Below the pieces are notes generated by a model that saw only the letters and a program-made list of their open reading frames with translations, ran no database searches and had not been told where the DNA came from. Positions 17,912 through 27,645 of a stretch of 64,000 bases of DNA are shown piece after piece. The translations under genes and the position numbers were made by a program. Source of the stretch: Sphingopyxis macrogoltabida (GTDB lineage Bacteria > Pseudomonadota > Alphaproteobacteria > Sphingomonadales > Sphingomonadaceae); the NCBI RefSeq assembly GCF_001307295.1, contig NZ_CP012700.1, positions 3,723,001 to 3,787,000 of the forward strand, written 5' to 3'. Each line of letters starts with the position of its first letter. Position 1 is the stretch's first letter.

Positions 17912-20900
17912 TACCTCCCCAGCAGCCCGCGCGCCTGCCCGGCGATATGCGACAGCATCGCGCCGTTCGGGTTCGGAATCGTTCGCGCGCGGTCGACCGT
18001 CGCCCTGAATTGCGCAACGCGCGGCGCATTGTCAGCGAGCCATTTGGTCACCGCCGCGTCGAGATCGCCTTTCGGCAATCCCGCCAGGAAACCCAGCCGC
18101 ATCTGCTGGAAATCGCGCGCAAGGCTGTTGACCAGCAGCCGCTCCCACGGATCGGCGGGGCTCATATGCGCCGCCAGCGTCTGCGCCCAGTCGAGCCCCA
18201 GCGCTTCGCCCAAATGGGTGAAGGCGTGCGTCACCGCGATCTCGTCGTCGCCGCGCCGTTCGGCCAAGTCGACGATGCCGATCGCGCCGTCGGTCTTGAA
18301 CAGGCGCACGACCGATGCGGTCAGCGCCTCGGGCGCCCCGGCATCGAGCAACTGCTGGCTGAGCATGTCCCACTGGCGCTTGACCGACGGGCTGAGCAGG
18401 CCGTCGACCCCGGTGGTCAGGCGATCGACCCCCGGTTCGAGCCGGGCGACGATCGGGCCGGGCTGCGTCAGCGTTGGTTTGACGCGCAGAAGGTCGGCCA
18501 TCTGCGAAGCCATCGCCGACGCCGCCTGCGCAAACAGCGACAGGCGGATCGTCTCGTCGATCTTCGCCGCGTCGAGCGCGGTCCAGATCGCGGGCATGTC
18601 GAGCAGGCGTTCGACCGCGACGAACGCCGCCGCAATATCGCCGAGCGCGCAGCCTTCCTCTTCGACGAGTTCGAAGGGATGGACGACGCCCAGACGGTTG
18701 ATCATCCGGTTGGCGAGCTTGGTCGCGATGATTTCGCGGCGTAACTGGTGATCGGCGATCGCCCCCGCAAAGTCGCGCTGCATCTCGGCCGGGAAGGCCG
18801 CCGCAAGGTCGGACCCGAGCGCCGGGTCGCCCGGCAGCTCGCTATTCTCGATCGCGTCCTGCAAGGCGAGTTTCGCGGTCGACAGCAGCACCGCGAGTTC
18901 GGGCCGCGTCAGCCCGCGGCCCTCGGCCGAGCGGCGGAGCAGTTCGTCGTTCGCCGCGAGCCCCTCGACCTTGCGGTCGAGCCGGCCCGATGCCTCGAAC
19001 GTCTCCATGATCCGGACGAGCGAAGGCACCGCCGACGAACCGCCCTTTTCGGCGATCGACAGCGCCAGCGCCTGCAGCCGGTTGTCCTCGAGCACCAGCG
19101 CCGCGACATCGTCGGTCATCCGGACGAGCAAGGCATCGCGATCGTCCTGCGCCAGCCGGCCTTCGGCCATCTCGCGGTTGAGCGCGATCTTGATATTGAC
19201 CTCGTTATCCGAGCAGTCGACGCCGGCGCTGTTGTCAATAAAGTCGGTGTTGATCCGGCCGCCCTTCGCCGCAAAGGCGATGCGCGCCGCCTGTGTGACG
19301 CCAAGGTTGGCGCCCTCGCCAACCGCCTTGACGCGCAAATCCTCGGCATCGACGCGCAGGGCGTCGTTCGCGGGGTCGCCGACCTCGGCATTATTCTGGC
19401 TCGCGGCCTTCACATAGGTGCCGATACCGCCGAACCAGAGCAGGTCTGCGGGTGCCCGGAGGATCGCCGAGATCAGCGAGCCGGGGTCGATTTCGGATTG
19501 CGAAAGGCCAAGCGCCGCCTGCACTTCGGCGGTCAGCGGAATGCTCTTCTGGCTGCGCGGGAAGACCCCGCCGCCCTTCGAGATCAGCTTCTTGTCATAA
19601 TCTTCCCAGCTCGACCGCGGCAGCGCGAACATACGGTCGCGTTCCTTCCAGCTCTTCGCCGGATCGGGATCGGGGTCGAGGAAGATGTGGCGATGGTCGA
19701 ACGCCGCGACGAGCTTGATCGCCTTGCTGAGCAGCATGCCGTTGCCGAACACGTCGCCCGACATGTCGCCGCAACCGACGACGCGGATGCTGTCGGTCTG
19801 CACGTCGACACCCATTTCGGCGAAGTGGCGCTGGACCGAAACCCATGCCCCCTTGGCGGTGATGCCCATCGCCTTGTGGTCATAGCCCTTCGACCCGCCG
19901 CTCGCGAAAGCATCGCCGAGCCAGAAGTTCCGCTCCATCGCCAGGCCGTTGGCGACGTCGGAGAAGGTCGCGGTGCCCTTGTCGGCGGCAACGACGAAAT
20001 AGGGGTCCTCGCCGTCGTGGATCGCGACGCCCTTCGGATGCACGACCTTGCCCGCAACGATATTGTCGGTGATCGACAGGAGCGAACGGATGAAGATGCG
20101 ATAGCATTCGGTGCCCTCGGCGAACCACGCATCGCGGTCGAGCGCTACATCCGGGAGCGCCTTCGGATAGAAGCCGCCCTTCGCCCCCGTCGGCACGATC
20201 ACCGCGTTCTTGACCCGCTGCGCCTTCATCAGGCCGAGGATTTCGGTGCGGAAGTCGTCGCGGCGGTCGGACCAGCGCAGCCCGCCGCGCGCGACCGGAC
20301 CAGCGCGCAGGTGGATGCCCTCGACGCGCGGGCTGTACACCCACACTTCGCGCCACGGCAGCGGCTTGGGCAGGCCGGGGATCAGGCTGGAATCGATCTT
20401 GAACGCCAGCGCTTCGGCCGCCGCGGGCGCAAAGGCGTTGGTGCGCAAGGTCGCGCCGATGACGGCGTGGAAAAGGCGGAGGATGCGGTCGTCGTCGATC
20501 GACTTGATGTCGGCGAACCCGGCGACGATCTCTTCGCCGAGCGTCTTCGCACGGTCGGCATCGGCGCGTTTCGGATCGTGGAGCGCGCAGAAACGCTCGA
20601 TCATCTTCGCGGTCAGTTCAGGCGCGTGGCGCAGCGCCGCGACGACGGTGTCCATGCCATAGCTCGCCCCGCCCTGCCGCAGATAGCGGAACCAGGCGCG
20701 CAGCCAGACGATCGCCTGCGGATCGGTCTGCGTCGCGATGACCAGTTCGTTGAAGGCATCATTCTCCGCCGTACCGCCGAGCACGGCGGTGATCGCACCT
20801 TCGATCACGTCGGTGTGCGGGAGCAGCGCGGTCTCGTCGACATTCGCAGGCACGCGCAGCGTGAAGTCGTGGATGAACGCCGGCTGCTCTTCGCCGTCGG

Positions 20901-22635
20901 CGTCAGGGGCGCGGTTCGGCCCGAGCGCGGTCGGGATTTCCTCGAGCACCTGGAAGCCGAAATGTTCGAGCGCCGGGACGACGTCGGACAATGCGAGCGC
21001 GCCCGCCGAGCTGTAAACCTTGAGCCGCAGCCGGTCGTCGCCGTCGAGGCTCTTGCGCGCCAGCCGCACCCCGCGCGGGCTCTCGGCGTCGAGGTCGCGG
21101 AGCCGCAGGATGTCGCGTGCGGCCTCCTCAGGCGAATAGAGGTTGCGGTAATTGGGCGGGAACAAAGCGGCGAACCGCGACGCCAGCGCCGCCGCACGGC
21201 CGGGATCGCCGCGCTTCGCCAGCTCGGCCTCGACCTCGGGCTGCCAGCCGCGCACCATCTGTTCGAGCTGTGCGTTCAGCGTATCGGCGTCGGGAACGAC
21301 CCCGCCGCTGCGCAGGTCGAGCGTATAGCGGAGCAGCGCGGCACCGCCGTCTTCGAGGACCATCGTCCAACCGATCACCCCGGCCTTCGCCTCGCGCACC
21401 AGCAAGGTTTCGACCGCAAGCCGGCGGCCGGTCGACACCTCGTCGCGCGGCAACCAGACAAAGGCGAACAGGTGGCGGCCGAGCGCGCTCTGCACCATGA
21501 CGATGCGCGGGCGCGGCCGGTCGGTGATCGACATCGAGGTCAGCACCAGTTCCTCGAGCGAGGGGGCGTCGAAGGCGATGAGCAGGTCGTGCGGCAGCGC
21601 GGTCAGCGCATGGGTCAGCGCCTTGCCGGCGTGGCCCGTCGGATCGAAACCGAATTTCGCCATCAGCGCGGCGAGCTGCGCACGCAGCATCGGCACCTTG
21701 TCGGGACGCGCCGACAGCGCGGCGCTGGTCCACAGGCCGGCGTGGATCGACAGGCGTTCGGCCTTCGTCCCCTTATATTCGGGGACGATGACGAGATCGA
21801 GGAGGACGCGGCGATGCACCGCCGACAGCCGGTTCGACTTGATGAGCAGCGGCCCCTGGTTGCCCTTGTCGAACCAGGCGAACGCCGCTTCGAGCGCCGC
21901 CGCCGACAGGAGATCGCCGGCACCCGAGGCCGAAATTCCGAGCGGGTCCTGCGCCGGGCCCGAGCGCGCGCGCCATTCGTGGCCGAGCTGCGTCAGCGCG
22001 CCGCCTTCGAACCAGCGCAGCAGTTCGGCGGCTTCGCCGTCGGCGCGCATCGCGGCATCGGCGAGCATCGCGGCGCGCATCGCCTTCCAGTCCTGGACCG
22101 CGGCGCGGACGTCGCCGAGCGCCTGTTCGAGGCCGTCGACCAGGCGGCGGCGGGCGCGGGCATCGCCGCGTTCGAGTTCCATATAGATGACCGATTCGCG
22201 CCCGGCGCTGCCGGGCTGCGCATCGCCGGCTTCCTGAAGCTGTCCCTTGGCATCGCGCTTTGCCGCGACGACGGGGTGGAGGATGCGGTGGACGACAAGC
22301 CCCTGCGCCGCGACGACCTGCGAGGTCGAATCGACGAGGAACGGCATATCGTCATTGACGATCGCCAGCCGCATGCGCCGGTCGGTGCCGTCGGCGACGA
22401 CGGGCTCCAGCAGCAACGAAGGCTTGCCCGGAGCGCGCGCGATCGAGGCGCGGCCGACGAACTGCGCGGCATCGGCAAGCGCCGCCTGATCGAGGTCGTC
22501 GCCTTCACCGGGCAGCGCGCTGCCGCGTAGCGCGGCCAGATAGGCGGCGGCGATTTTGGCGGGGATTTTGGGGGTCGAAAGCGTGGCGTCCGTATCGGGG
22601 GTTTCGGACAATTTTTTAGGCATGGGGTGCGGCAT
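17911..22635 (-). CDS. gdhB: NAD-specific glutamate dehydrogenase, 180-kDa type
   Basis: A 1574-residue enzyme of the large NAD-GDH family, which deaminates glutamate to 2-oxoglutarate for catabolism. The N-terminal ~700 residues are the regulatory ACT/PAS-like region. The catalytic core follows, with GGLRWSDRRDDFRTEILGL, KNAVIVPTGAKGGF (substrate lysines) and the NAD domain around GVAIHDGEDPYFVVAADKG and RVVGCGDMSGDVFGNGMLLS. Length matches the family. The start is M at 22635; M at 22623 (MPKKLSETPD) is an alternative. It overlaps the ATP-grasp gene by one base. The gene is intact. Confidence 0.95.
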   Translation of the reverse strand: MPHPMPKKLSETPDTDATLSTPKIPAKIAAAYLAALRGSALPGEGDDLDQAALADAAQFVGRASIARAPGKPSLLLEPVVADGTDRRMRLAIVNDDMPFLVDSTSQVVAAQGLVVHRILHPVVAAKRDAKGQLQEAGDAQPGSAGRESVIYMELERGDARARRRLVDGLEQALGDVRAAVQDWKAMRAAMLADAAMRADGEAAELLRWFEGGALTQLGHEWRARSGPAQDPLGISASGAGDLLSAAALEAAFAWFDKGNQGPLLIKSNRLSAVHRRVLLDLVIVPEYKGTKAERLSIHAGLWTSAALSARPDKVPMLRAQLAALMAKFGFDPTGHAGKALTHALTALPHDLLIAFDAPSLEELVLTSMSITDRPRPRIVMVQSALGRHLFAFVWLPRDEVSTGRRLAVETLLVREAKAGVIGWTMVLEDGGAALLRYTLDLRSGGVVPDADTLNAQLEQMVRGWQPEVEAELAKRGDPGRAAALASRFAALFPPNYRNLYSPEEAARDILRLRDLDAESPRGVRLARKSLDGDDRLRLKVYSSAGALALSDVVPALEHFGFQVLEEIPTALGPNRAPDADGEEQPAFIHDFTLRVPANVDETALLPHTDVIEGAITAVLGGTAENDAFNELVIATQTDPQAIVWLRAWFRYLRQGGASYGMDTVVAALRHAPELTAKMIERFCALHDPKRADADRAKTLGEEIVAGFADIKSIDDDRILRLFHAVIGATLRTNAFAPAAAEALAFKIDSSLIPGLPKPLPWREVWVYSPRVEGIHLRAGPVARGGLRWSDRRDDFRTEILGLMKAQRVKNAVIVPTGAKGGFYPKALPDVALDRDAWFAEGTECYRIFIRSLLSITDNIVAGKVVHPKGVAIHDGEDPYFVVAADKGTATFSDVANGLAMERNFWLGDAFASGGSKGYDHKAMGITAKGAWVSVQRHFAEMGVDVQTDSIRVVGCGDMSGDVFGNGMLLSKAIKLVAAFDHRHIFLDPDPDPAKSWKERDRMFALPRSSWEDYDKKLISKGGGVFPRSQKSIPLTAEVQAALGLSQSEIDPGSLISAILRAPADLLWFGGIGTYVKAASQNNAEVGDPANDALRVDAEDLRVKAVGEGANLGVTQAARIAFAAKGGRINTDFIDNSAGVDCSDNEVNIKIALNREMAEGRLAQDDRDALLVRMTDDVAALVLEDNRLQALALSIAEKGGSSAVPSLVRIMETFEASGRLDRKVEGLAANDELLRRSAEGRGLTRPELAVLLSTAKLALQDAIENSELPGDPALGSDLAAAFPAEMQRDFAGAIADHQLRREIIATKLANRMINRLGVVHPFELVEEEGCALGDIAAAFVAVERLLDMPAIWTALDAAKIDETIRLSLFAQAASAMASQMADLLRVKPTLTQPGPIVARLEPGVDRLTTGVDGLLSPSVKRQWDMLSQQLLDAGAPEALTASVVRLFKTDGAIGIVDLAERRGDDEIAVTHAFTHLGEALGLDWAQTLAAHMSPADPWERLLVNSLARDFQQMRLGFLAGLPKGDLDAAVTKWLADNAPRVAQFRATVDRARTIPNPNGAMLSHIAGQARGLLGR

Positions 22636-22783
22636 CCTGAACCGAGGCGAACCCTTGCCGACGATCGGCTGGTCCGTTCGCTGCCGTCCCTATGCGCCCG
22701 CCGCGCGCAGGGCTCAACCCCCCGCGCAGCGGTCGCGCAAATAAATATCACGCAATTGATTGACTATTACGTGAACGTCAATG

Positions 22784-24118
22784 TCAGGGCAAAATCGGGC
22801 TCGCTTTGCGCGCCAGCCGGGCGACGAGAGCAGGATCATCGGCCGCCTTGGCGACGATGCCGATATGCCCGCCCGGCAGCGCCCGGGCGATCAGCACGAC
22901 AAATTCGGCGCCCTCCGCTTCATGTTCGAGGATCACGGCAGGATGCGCCTGACGGAGCGTGTCGAGCGCCGTGCCGCTACCCTCGTCGCCGTCCTTCGCC
23001 GGCCGCCGCCGTGCGCGCTCGTCCTTGACGAGACCCTTGAGCCCGCCGGGATAGCGATCGAGATAGGCGGCGAGTTCGCCGCGGCCGATACCTTCGCCCT
23101 TCGCATGGCCAAGCACGCAGGCATATTCGGCGAGGCGCGTCTTGTCATAGGCGGCGCCGAAAACCAGTTTCACGACCGGCGTCATCGGCGCGCGGTCCTG
23201 CACCGTCAGCCCGGCATCGTCGAGCAGCGCGGCAAAGGCTTCGGGCTGACGTTCGGCGACGAGCGCAAAATCCCATGCCTGGCCGACCGCCTGATACAGC
23301 GCGCTGCGGCTGCGGCTGTCGGCGGCGCTCGCCCGGTCGGCGGTTTCGCGCGCAAGCGCGAGCCAGTCGGCAAGTTCGGCGTCATCGCCGGGATCGACGG
23401 GCGAAAGACCCGCATGCCTTGCGCCACCGCGGACCGAGAGCAATTCGCTCCCCTCGCCCAGCGCCGCAAAGCCCGGCGCCGCATCGTCGTCGATATGCCC
23501 CGAGTCGGGACCGTCGGCCCACACCGGCACCGGCGCGGTGAGCGGCGGCGCGCTGCGCAGCGACTGTTCGACCGAAAGCTGGAGCTCCTCCGCCTCGTCG
23601 GCGGGCGCCGCTTCCTTCCAGTTGATCACGCCGAGGATGAAATCGATCGTGTCGTCGTCCGACGAGAAGGGCAGCAGGATGCCGCGATACATGATCGTCA
23701 CGCCGCGGTCGTTGACGAATTCGGCCTCGAAACCGATCGGGGCGCGGTTGGCGATGATCTGCAGATAATGGTCGGTCAGCCGCGACAGCAGCGAACGCCC
23801 CGGTATCTGGTTGATATAATGGACCTCTTCGTCGATTTCCGACTCGGCGCGCAGCCGCTCGCCGATGAACGCGATGCCGGGGTTCTCGACCCCGGTGGTG
23901 AAATCGAGCAAGACCGAATGCGGGCCGAAATCGCCGACATTCTCGAGGTCGAGGTCCTCGACCGACGGATAGGCGCGATCGGCGAGCAGCGACGCCCAGT
24001 AATTATAGGCGCGCACCTGCATCCGCCGTTCGTCGACGCCGACAGAGACGGGCGCGTCGATCGCCCCGTCATCGTGGCCGTGGCTGCCCGAGAGCAGTCC
24101 GCGCATGCTGTCCATCAT
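22784..24118 (-). CDS. PAS_5-type sensory-domain protein
   Basis: A 444-residue soluble protein. Residues ~30-170 match the PAS_5 style domain (QVRAYNYWASLLADRAYPS, PGIAFIGERLRAE, YRGILLPFSSDDDTIDFILG). Residues ~240-444 are Ala/Glu-rich and probably helical, with no catalytic domain recognised. A role as sensor or adaptor is inferred. It is transcribed towards gdhB on the same strand with 148 bases between, and is divergent from DUF983 across a 310-base AT-rich gap. Confidence 0.8.
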   Translation of the reverse strand: MMDSMRGLLSGSHGHDDGAIDAPVSVGVDERRMQVRAYNYWASLLADRAYPSVEDLDLENVGDFGPHSVLLDFTTGVENPGIAFIGERLRAESEIDEEVHYINQIPGRSLLSRLTDHYLQIIANRAPIGFEAEFVNDRGVTIMYRGILLPFSSDDDTIDFILGVINWKEAAPADEAEELQLSVEQSLRSAPPLTAPVPVWADGPDSGHIDDDAAPGFAALGEGSELLSVRGGARHAGLSPVDPGDDAELADWLALARETADRASAADSRSRSALYQAVGQAWDFALVAERQPEAFAALLDDAGLTVQDRAPMTPVVKLVFGAAYDKTRLAEYACVLGHAKGEGIGRGELAAYLDRYPGGLKGLVKDERARRRPAKDGDEGSGTALDTLRQAHPAVILEHEAEGAEFVVLIARALPGGHIGIVAKAADDPALVARLARKASPILP

Positions 24119-24286
24119 TCATCCCCAGTCGCAAACATTGGTAAACACCATGCAACAGGACTGGTAAAAGCGGCGTAAACGATGGCTCCATCGCCTCGCG
24201 CCGACGCGATGCGCGATCAAGCCGCGCCGCGACCTTTCAGGCCAGGCAAGATTGCCGGCAAGACAAAGCTGATCATGTTCTCCATA

Positions 24287-24318
24287 TGCATGGATATATT
24301 GCCTGTTTTATCCATGCA
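24287..24318. promoter_or_regulatory. Inverted repeat TGCATGGAT-N14-ATCCATGCA
   Basis: Perfect 9-base arms (24287-24295 and 24310-24318) around a 14-base AT-rich spacer. Spacing fits either a dimeric regulator site or a weak hairpin; location ~110 bases before the DUF983 start favours an operator. Confidence 0.5.
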
Positions 24319-24393
24319 AAATCGCATATTTTAGTTTATATATTTGTAAACGTTATATTTTTATCGATATGGACAATATTGATTGCACTCCTA

Positions 24394-24415
24394 TGTACGG
24401 TACATTGCATGTACA
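24394..24415. promoter_or_regulatory. Candidate operator: TGTACGGTACA palindrome plus GTACA half-site
   Basis: TGTAC-G-GTACA (24394-24404) is a perfect palindrome with a one-base centre, followed by a third GTACA at 24411-24415, in phase with it. It ends 13 bases before the DUF983 ATG. The MocR regulator encoded next is the obvious candidate to bind here (inference). Confidence 0.5.
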
Positions 24416-24428
24416 GGCGAGATGAGGA

Positions 24429-24860
24429 ATGTTGAGCGAACTCGGCAACGACAAGTTGCGCTGGATCCTGTGGGCGGGCTGGCACGGGCGCTGCCCCGAA
24501 TGCGGCGAGGGCAAGATGTTCCGGTCGTGGCTGAAGCTCGCGGACCGCTGCGAGGTTTGCGGACTCGATTTCCGCTTCGCCGCGCCCGACGACGGCCCGG
24601 CCTTCTTCTCGCAATGCTTCGTCGCCTTTCCGCTGACCTTCCTCGTCCTGTGGCTCGAGATCGCCTATGATCCGCCTATCTGGGTCCATCTGTTTTTTTC
24701 GATCCCGCTGATGGTTATCGGCTGCGTGCTACCGCTCCGTCCGATCAAGGGTTGGCTCGTCGCTTCGCAATATGTGAACAAGGCGCAGGAATCGGGGACC
24801 GAGCATCTGTGGGCCAAGCTCCATGCCCGCGAGGAGGCGGACAAGCGGCGTGACCAATAG
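24429..24860 (+). CDS. DUF983 family membrane protein
   Basis: A 143-residue protein with the DUF983 pattern: two zinc-ribbon-like cysteine pairs, CPECGEGKMF and CEVCGLDF, then DGPAFF and two membrane segments (~62-78 and ~84-102). Function unknown; members are found widely in alphaproteobacteria. The gene overlaps the following MocR gene by at least 11 bases, so the two probably share a transcript starting in the AT-rich island. Confidence 0.88.
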   Translation: MLSELGNDKLRWILWAGWHGRCPECGEGKMFRSWLKLADRCEVCGLDFRFAAPDDGPAFFSQCFVAFPLTFLVLWLEIAYDPPIWVHLFFSIPLMVIGCVLPLRPIKGWLVASQYVNKAQESGTEHLWAKLHAREEADKRRDQ

Positions 24861-26220
24861 CGGCTGGCTGCCCGACCTGTCGGCAGAGGCGGGTCCGAAA
24901 TATCGCGCCGTCGCGGCAGCGATCGCCGCCGACATCGCGCGCGGGCGCCTCCATCATGGCGACCGCCTGCCGCCGCAGCGCGACCTGGCCGCGCGACTCG
25001 GCATCGACCTGACCACCGTCACCAAAGCCTATGACCTAGCCCGCCAGCGCGGGCTGATCGTCGCCCGCGGGCGCGCGGGCAGCTTCGTCAGCCCGCAGGC
25101 GCGCGATCACGCGGCGGCATCGGCCGCGCAGACCGATATCATGATGAACAGCCCACCAACCCCGCCCGAAGCACGGCTGAGCGAAGCAATGGCGGCCGCT
25201 TTGGGAGCCTTGACGCGGCGGGGAGAACTGGCGCGGCTGCATTATCAGCGCCCCGGCGGCGCGGCGGCGGATCGCGAGACCGGCAGCGCCCTGCTCGCCC
25301 GGGTCGGTTTGGCATCGGACGCCGAACAGCTGGCGGTGACCGCCGGCGGCCAGAACGCACTCCACGCCATCGCTTCGATGCTGCTTCGTCCCGGCGACCG
25401 CGTTGCGTGCGGCCTCTATATTTATCCGGGCTTCCACGCCCTTGCCCGGCGGATCGGCTTCACGCTCGTCCCGCTTGCCGAGATCACGCCCGCCGCCCTC
25501 GCCGCCGCGCATGACGCCGCGCCGCTCCGCGCGCTATATGTGGTCCCGACGAACGACAATCCGACCGCGCAGACGATCGCTGCCGATGACCGGGCAGCGA
25601 TCGCGACCTGGGCGGAGACTACCGGCGTGCGGGTCATCGAAGACGACGCCTATGGCCTGCTCCCCGAAAAACCGTTGCCCGCGATTACCAGCTTCGCGCC
25701 CGATATCGGCTGGTACATCGCGAGTACGGCGAAGATCGTCTCGCCCGCGCTGCGCGTCGCCTTTGTCCGCGCCCCGACGGTCGTCGACGCGATGGCGCTC
25801 GCCGCCTGCCAGCATGAAAGCGCGGTGATGGCGCCGCCGGTCAACGCCGCGATGGTCTCCTTATGGCTCGCCGACGGCAGCTTCGACGCATTGGTCGGCG
25901 CGGTGCGCAAGGAGTCGGCCTGGCGCCAGCGGCTTGCGGACACGATGCTTGGCGACGCGCGGCACACGGCGCACCCCGAGGGTTATCATCTGTGGCTGCC
26001 GCTCGCGCCGGGTCTCGCGCCCGAGATGCTCGCCGCAGCGATCGCGCTCGAAGGGCTGTCGGCGGTAACCTCGGACCGCTTTGCGGTCGCGGCCGATGCA
26101 CCGAAAGCGCTGCGCATTTCGCTCGGCGGCGCGATCGACCGCAACACCCTCGCGCGCGGCCTCCGCACGCTCGACGCGCATTTGCGGTCACCCGCCGCGC
26201 AGGCGCTGCCGGTGATCTGA
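24850..26220 (+). CDS. MocR-type (GntR-aminotransferase) transcriptional regulator
   Basis: A ~456-residue fusion of a GntR winged-helix domain (residues ~8-75; GDRLPPQRDLAARLGIDLTT) and a class-I aminotransferase-like domain. The PLP-binding lysine is present in ASTAKIVSPALRV (~K295) and the PLP-pocket motifs VVPTNDNPT and IEDDAYG are intact. MocR proteins sense PLP or an amino compound and usually control a neighbouring gene. I chose GTG 24850 (MTNSGWLPDLS) because family members begin near this point; ATG 24823 adds nine residues and lies deeper inside DUF983. Neither start has an ideal ribosome-binding site. Confidence 0.88.
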   Translation: MTNSGWLPDLSAEAGPKYRAVAAAIAADIARGRLHHGDRLPPQRDLAARLGIDLTTVTKAYDLARQRGLIVARGRAGSFVSPQARDHAAASAAQTDIMMNSPPTPPEARLSEAMAAALGALTRRGELARLHYQRPGGAAADRETGSALLARVGLASDAEQLAVTAGGQNALHAIASMLLRPGDRVACGLYIYPGFHALARRIGFTLVPLAEITPAALAAAHDAAPLRALYVVPTNDNPTAQTIAADDRAAIATWAETTGVRVIEDDAYGLLPEKPLPAITSFAPDIGWYIASTAKIVSPALRVAFVRAPTVVDAMALAACQHESAVMAPPVNAAMVSLWLADGSFDALVGAVRKESAWRQRLADTMLGDARHTAHPEGYHLWLPLAPGLAPEMLAAAIALEGLSAVTSDRFAVAADAPKALRISLGGAIDRNTLARGLRTLDAHLRSPAAQALPVI

Positions 26221-26224
26221 AAAC

Positions 26225-27634
26225 TCAGCTCGACCAGCCGCCCGCCAGCGCACGGAACAGCGCGATCTGGCGGCGCGAGATCTGCGCGTCCTGCGCGGCG
26301 AGCACCGCTTCGGCCTCCGCGAACGTGCGTTCCGCATCGAGCCATTCGAGCGAATCCGACGCGCCCTCGGCGCGCTTCGCACGGACGATCCGTGCCGCGC
26401 GTTCGGACTGGTCGCGCGCCGCGCGCAGCGCCTGCCGCCGGTCGAGCGAGCGGGCGTAGGAGGACAATGCGGTTTCGGTCTCCTCGATCGCGCGCAGCAC
26501 CGTGCCGTCGAAGCGCGCGAGCGACGCCTGCGTCTCGGCCTCGGCCGCCGCGATGCGGGCCCGCGCCGGTTCCTGATTGGGGAAGGCCCAGTTGAGCAAA
26601 GGCCCGAGCAGCCAGCGCAGCGGCCCGCCGCCGAAGATGTCGCCGAAGCCCGCACCGGTCGAGCCGACCGAGCCGCCGAGCGTGATGCGCGGATAGAGGT
26701 CGGCGGTCGCGACCCCGATGCGCGCGGTGTCGGCGGCCAGCCGCCGTTCGGCGGCGCGGATGTCGGGGCGGCGCTTCAGCAGCGCCGCCCCGTCACCGAC
26801 CGGGATGGGGTCGGTGATCTCGAGGCTGATGTTGCGGTCGGCGGCGATCGTCGGCAACGCCGCGGGGGGGCGGCCGGTCAGCGTTGCGAGACGAAATAAT
26901 GCCGCCTGCCGGTCGGCCTCGATGTCGGGAATGTCCGCCGCGCGCTGGTCGCGCAGCGTCGTGATGCGCGCAAGGTCGAGCCCGGTCGCGAGCCCCGCCT
27001 CCTTGCGCCGCTCGGTCAGCCTGACCTGCTGGTCGAGCAATTCGACGATATGCCGCGCGACGTCGAGCCGCGCCGCGCCCGACGCCGCATCGGCATAGGC
27101 GAGCGTGGTGTCGGAGACGACCATCACGCGCACCGCGTCGGCATCGGCCTCGGCGGCTTCGCTATCGCCGCGCGCTGCCTCGATCGAGCGGTCGACGCGG
27201 CCGAACAGGTCGACCTCGTATGCGACGTTCAGCCCGACATCGACCGACCAGTCCTCGCGATCGGCGCCGGGCAGACGCTGCCCTTCGGGGCTGCGGCCAT
27301 AGTTGGCGCCCGCACCGATCTCGCCCTGCGGCAGCCGGTCGGCACGCGCGCCGCGCAAGGATGCCCGCGCCTTGGCGATGTTGGCGACCGCGACGCGAAC
27401 GTCGGTGTTCGCGGCCAGCGCATCGGCGACGAGCCCGTCGAGCACGGGGTCGTTGTACAGCCGCCACCAGTCGGCCGCGACCGGATCAAGGCTCACGGCG
27501 GGACTGCTTGCCGAGAGGAACGGCCCGGTCGCGGCGGGCGCCGACGCGGACTGCGGCGCCTTGTAGTCGGGGCCGACGGCGCAGGCGGCAAGCGCGAGCG
27601 CCGAAGCGGCGGTTATGAGATTGCGGAGCAGCAT
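26225..27634 (-). CDS. RND efflux outer-membrane lipoprotein (NodT/OprM family)
   Basis: A 469-residue outer-membrane channel. The N terminus MLLRNLITAASALALAAC has a lipobox (Cys18), followed by GPDYKAP, the family's typical opening, and two repeated coiled-coil halves. The start at 27634 is decided by AAGGAG at 27642-27647 with a 7-base gap; the ATG at 27640 abuts the site too closely, and a longer ORF to 27715 overlaps the pump gene. The pump's TAA stop lies inside the ribosome-binding region, so translation is likely coupled. Last gene of the mfp-rnd-omf operon; convergent with the MocR gene with 4 bases between. Confidence 0.93.
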   Translation of the reverse strand: MLLRNLITAASALALAACAVGPDYKAPQSASAPAATGPFLSASSPAVSLDPVAADWWRLYNDPVLDGLVADALAANTDVRVAVANIAKARASLRGARADRLPQGEIGAGANYGRSPEGQRLPGADREDWSVDVGLNVAYEVDLFGRVDRSIEAARGDSEAAEADADAVRVMVVSDTTLAYADAASGAARLDVARHIVELLDQQVRLTERRKEAGLATGLDLARITTLRDQRAADIPDIEADRQAALFRLATLTGRPPAALPTIAADRNISLEITDPIPVGDGAALLKRRPDIRAAERRLAADTARIGVATADLYPRITLGGSVGSTGAGFGDIFGGGPLRWLLGPLLNWAFPNQEPARARIAAAEAETQASLARFDGTVLRAIEETETALSSYARSLDRRQALRAARDQSERAARIVRAKRAEGASDSLEWLDAERTFAEAEAVLAAQDAQISRRQIALFRALAGGWSS

Positions 27635-27645
27635 GGTCATTCTCC

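Larger units (their letters stand above)
24119..24428. promoter_or_regulatory. AT-rich intergenic island between PAS_5 gene and DUF983-MocR
   Basis: In a window that is otherwise GC-rich, ~24270-24400 is dominated by A and T (for example TTTATATATTTGTAAACG). It contains the inverted repeat and palindrome listed separately. It must hold the promoters of both flanking divergent genes; no ORF is credible. Confidence 0.65.

Noticed and set aside
18748..22530. A 1260-codon ORF antisense to the NAD-GDH gene
   Set aside because: Low-complexity Arg/Asp/Gly composition without domains; GDH motifs are on the other strand.
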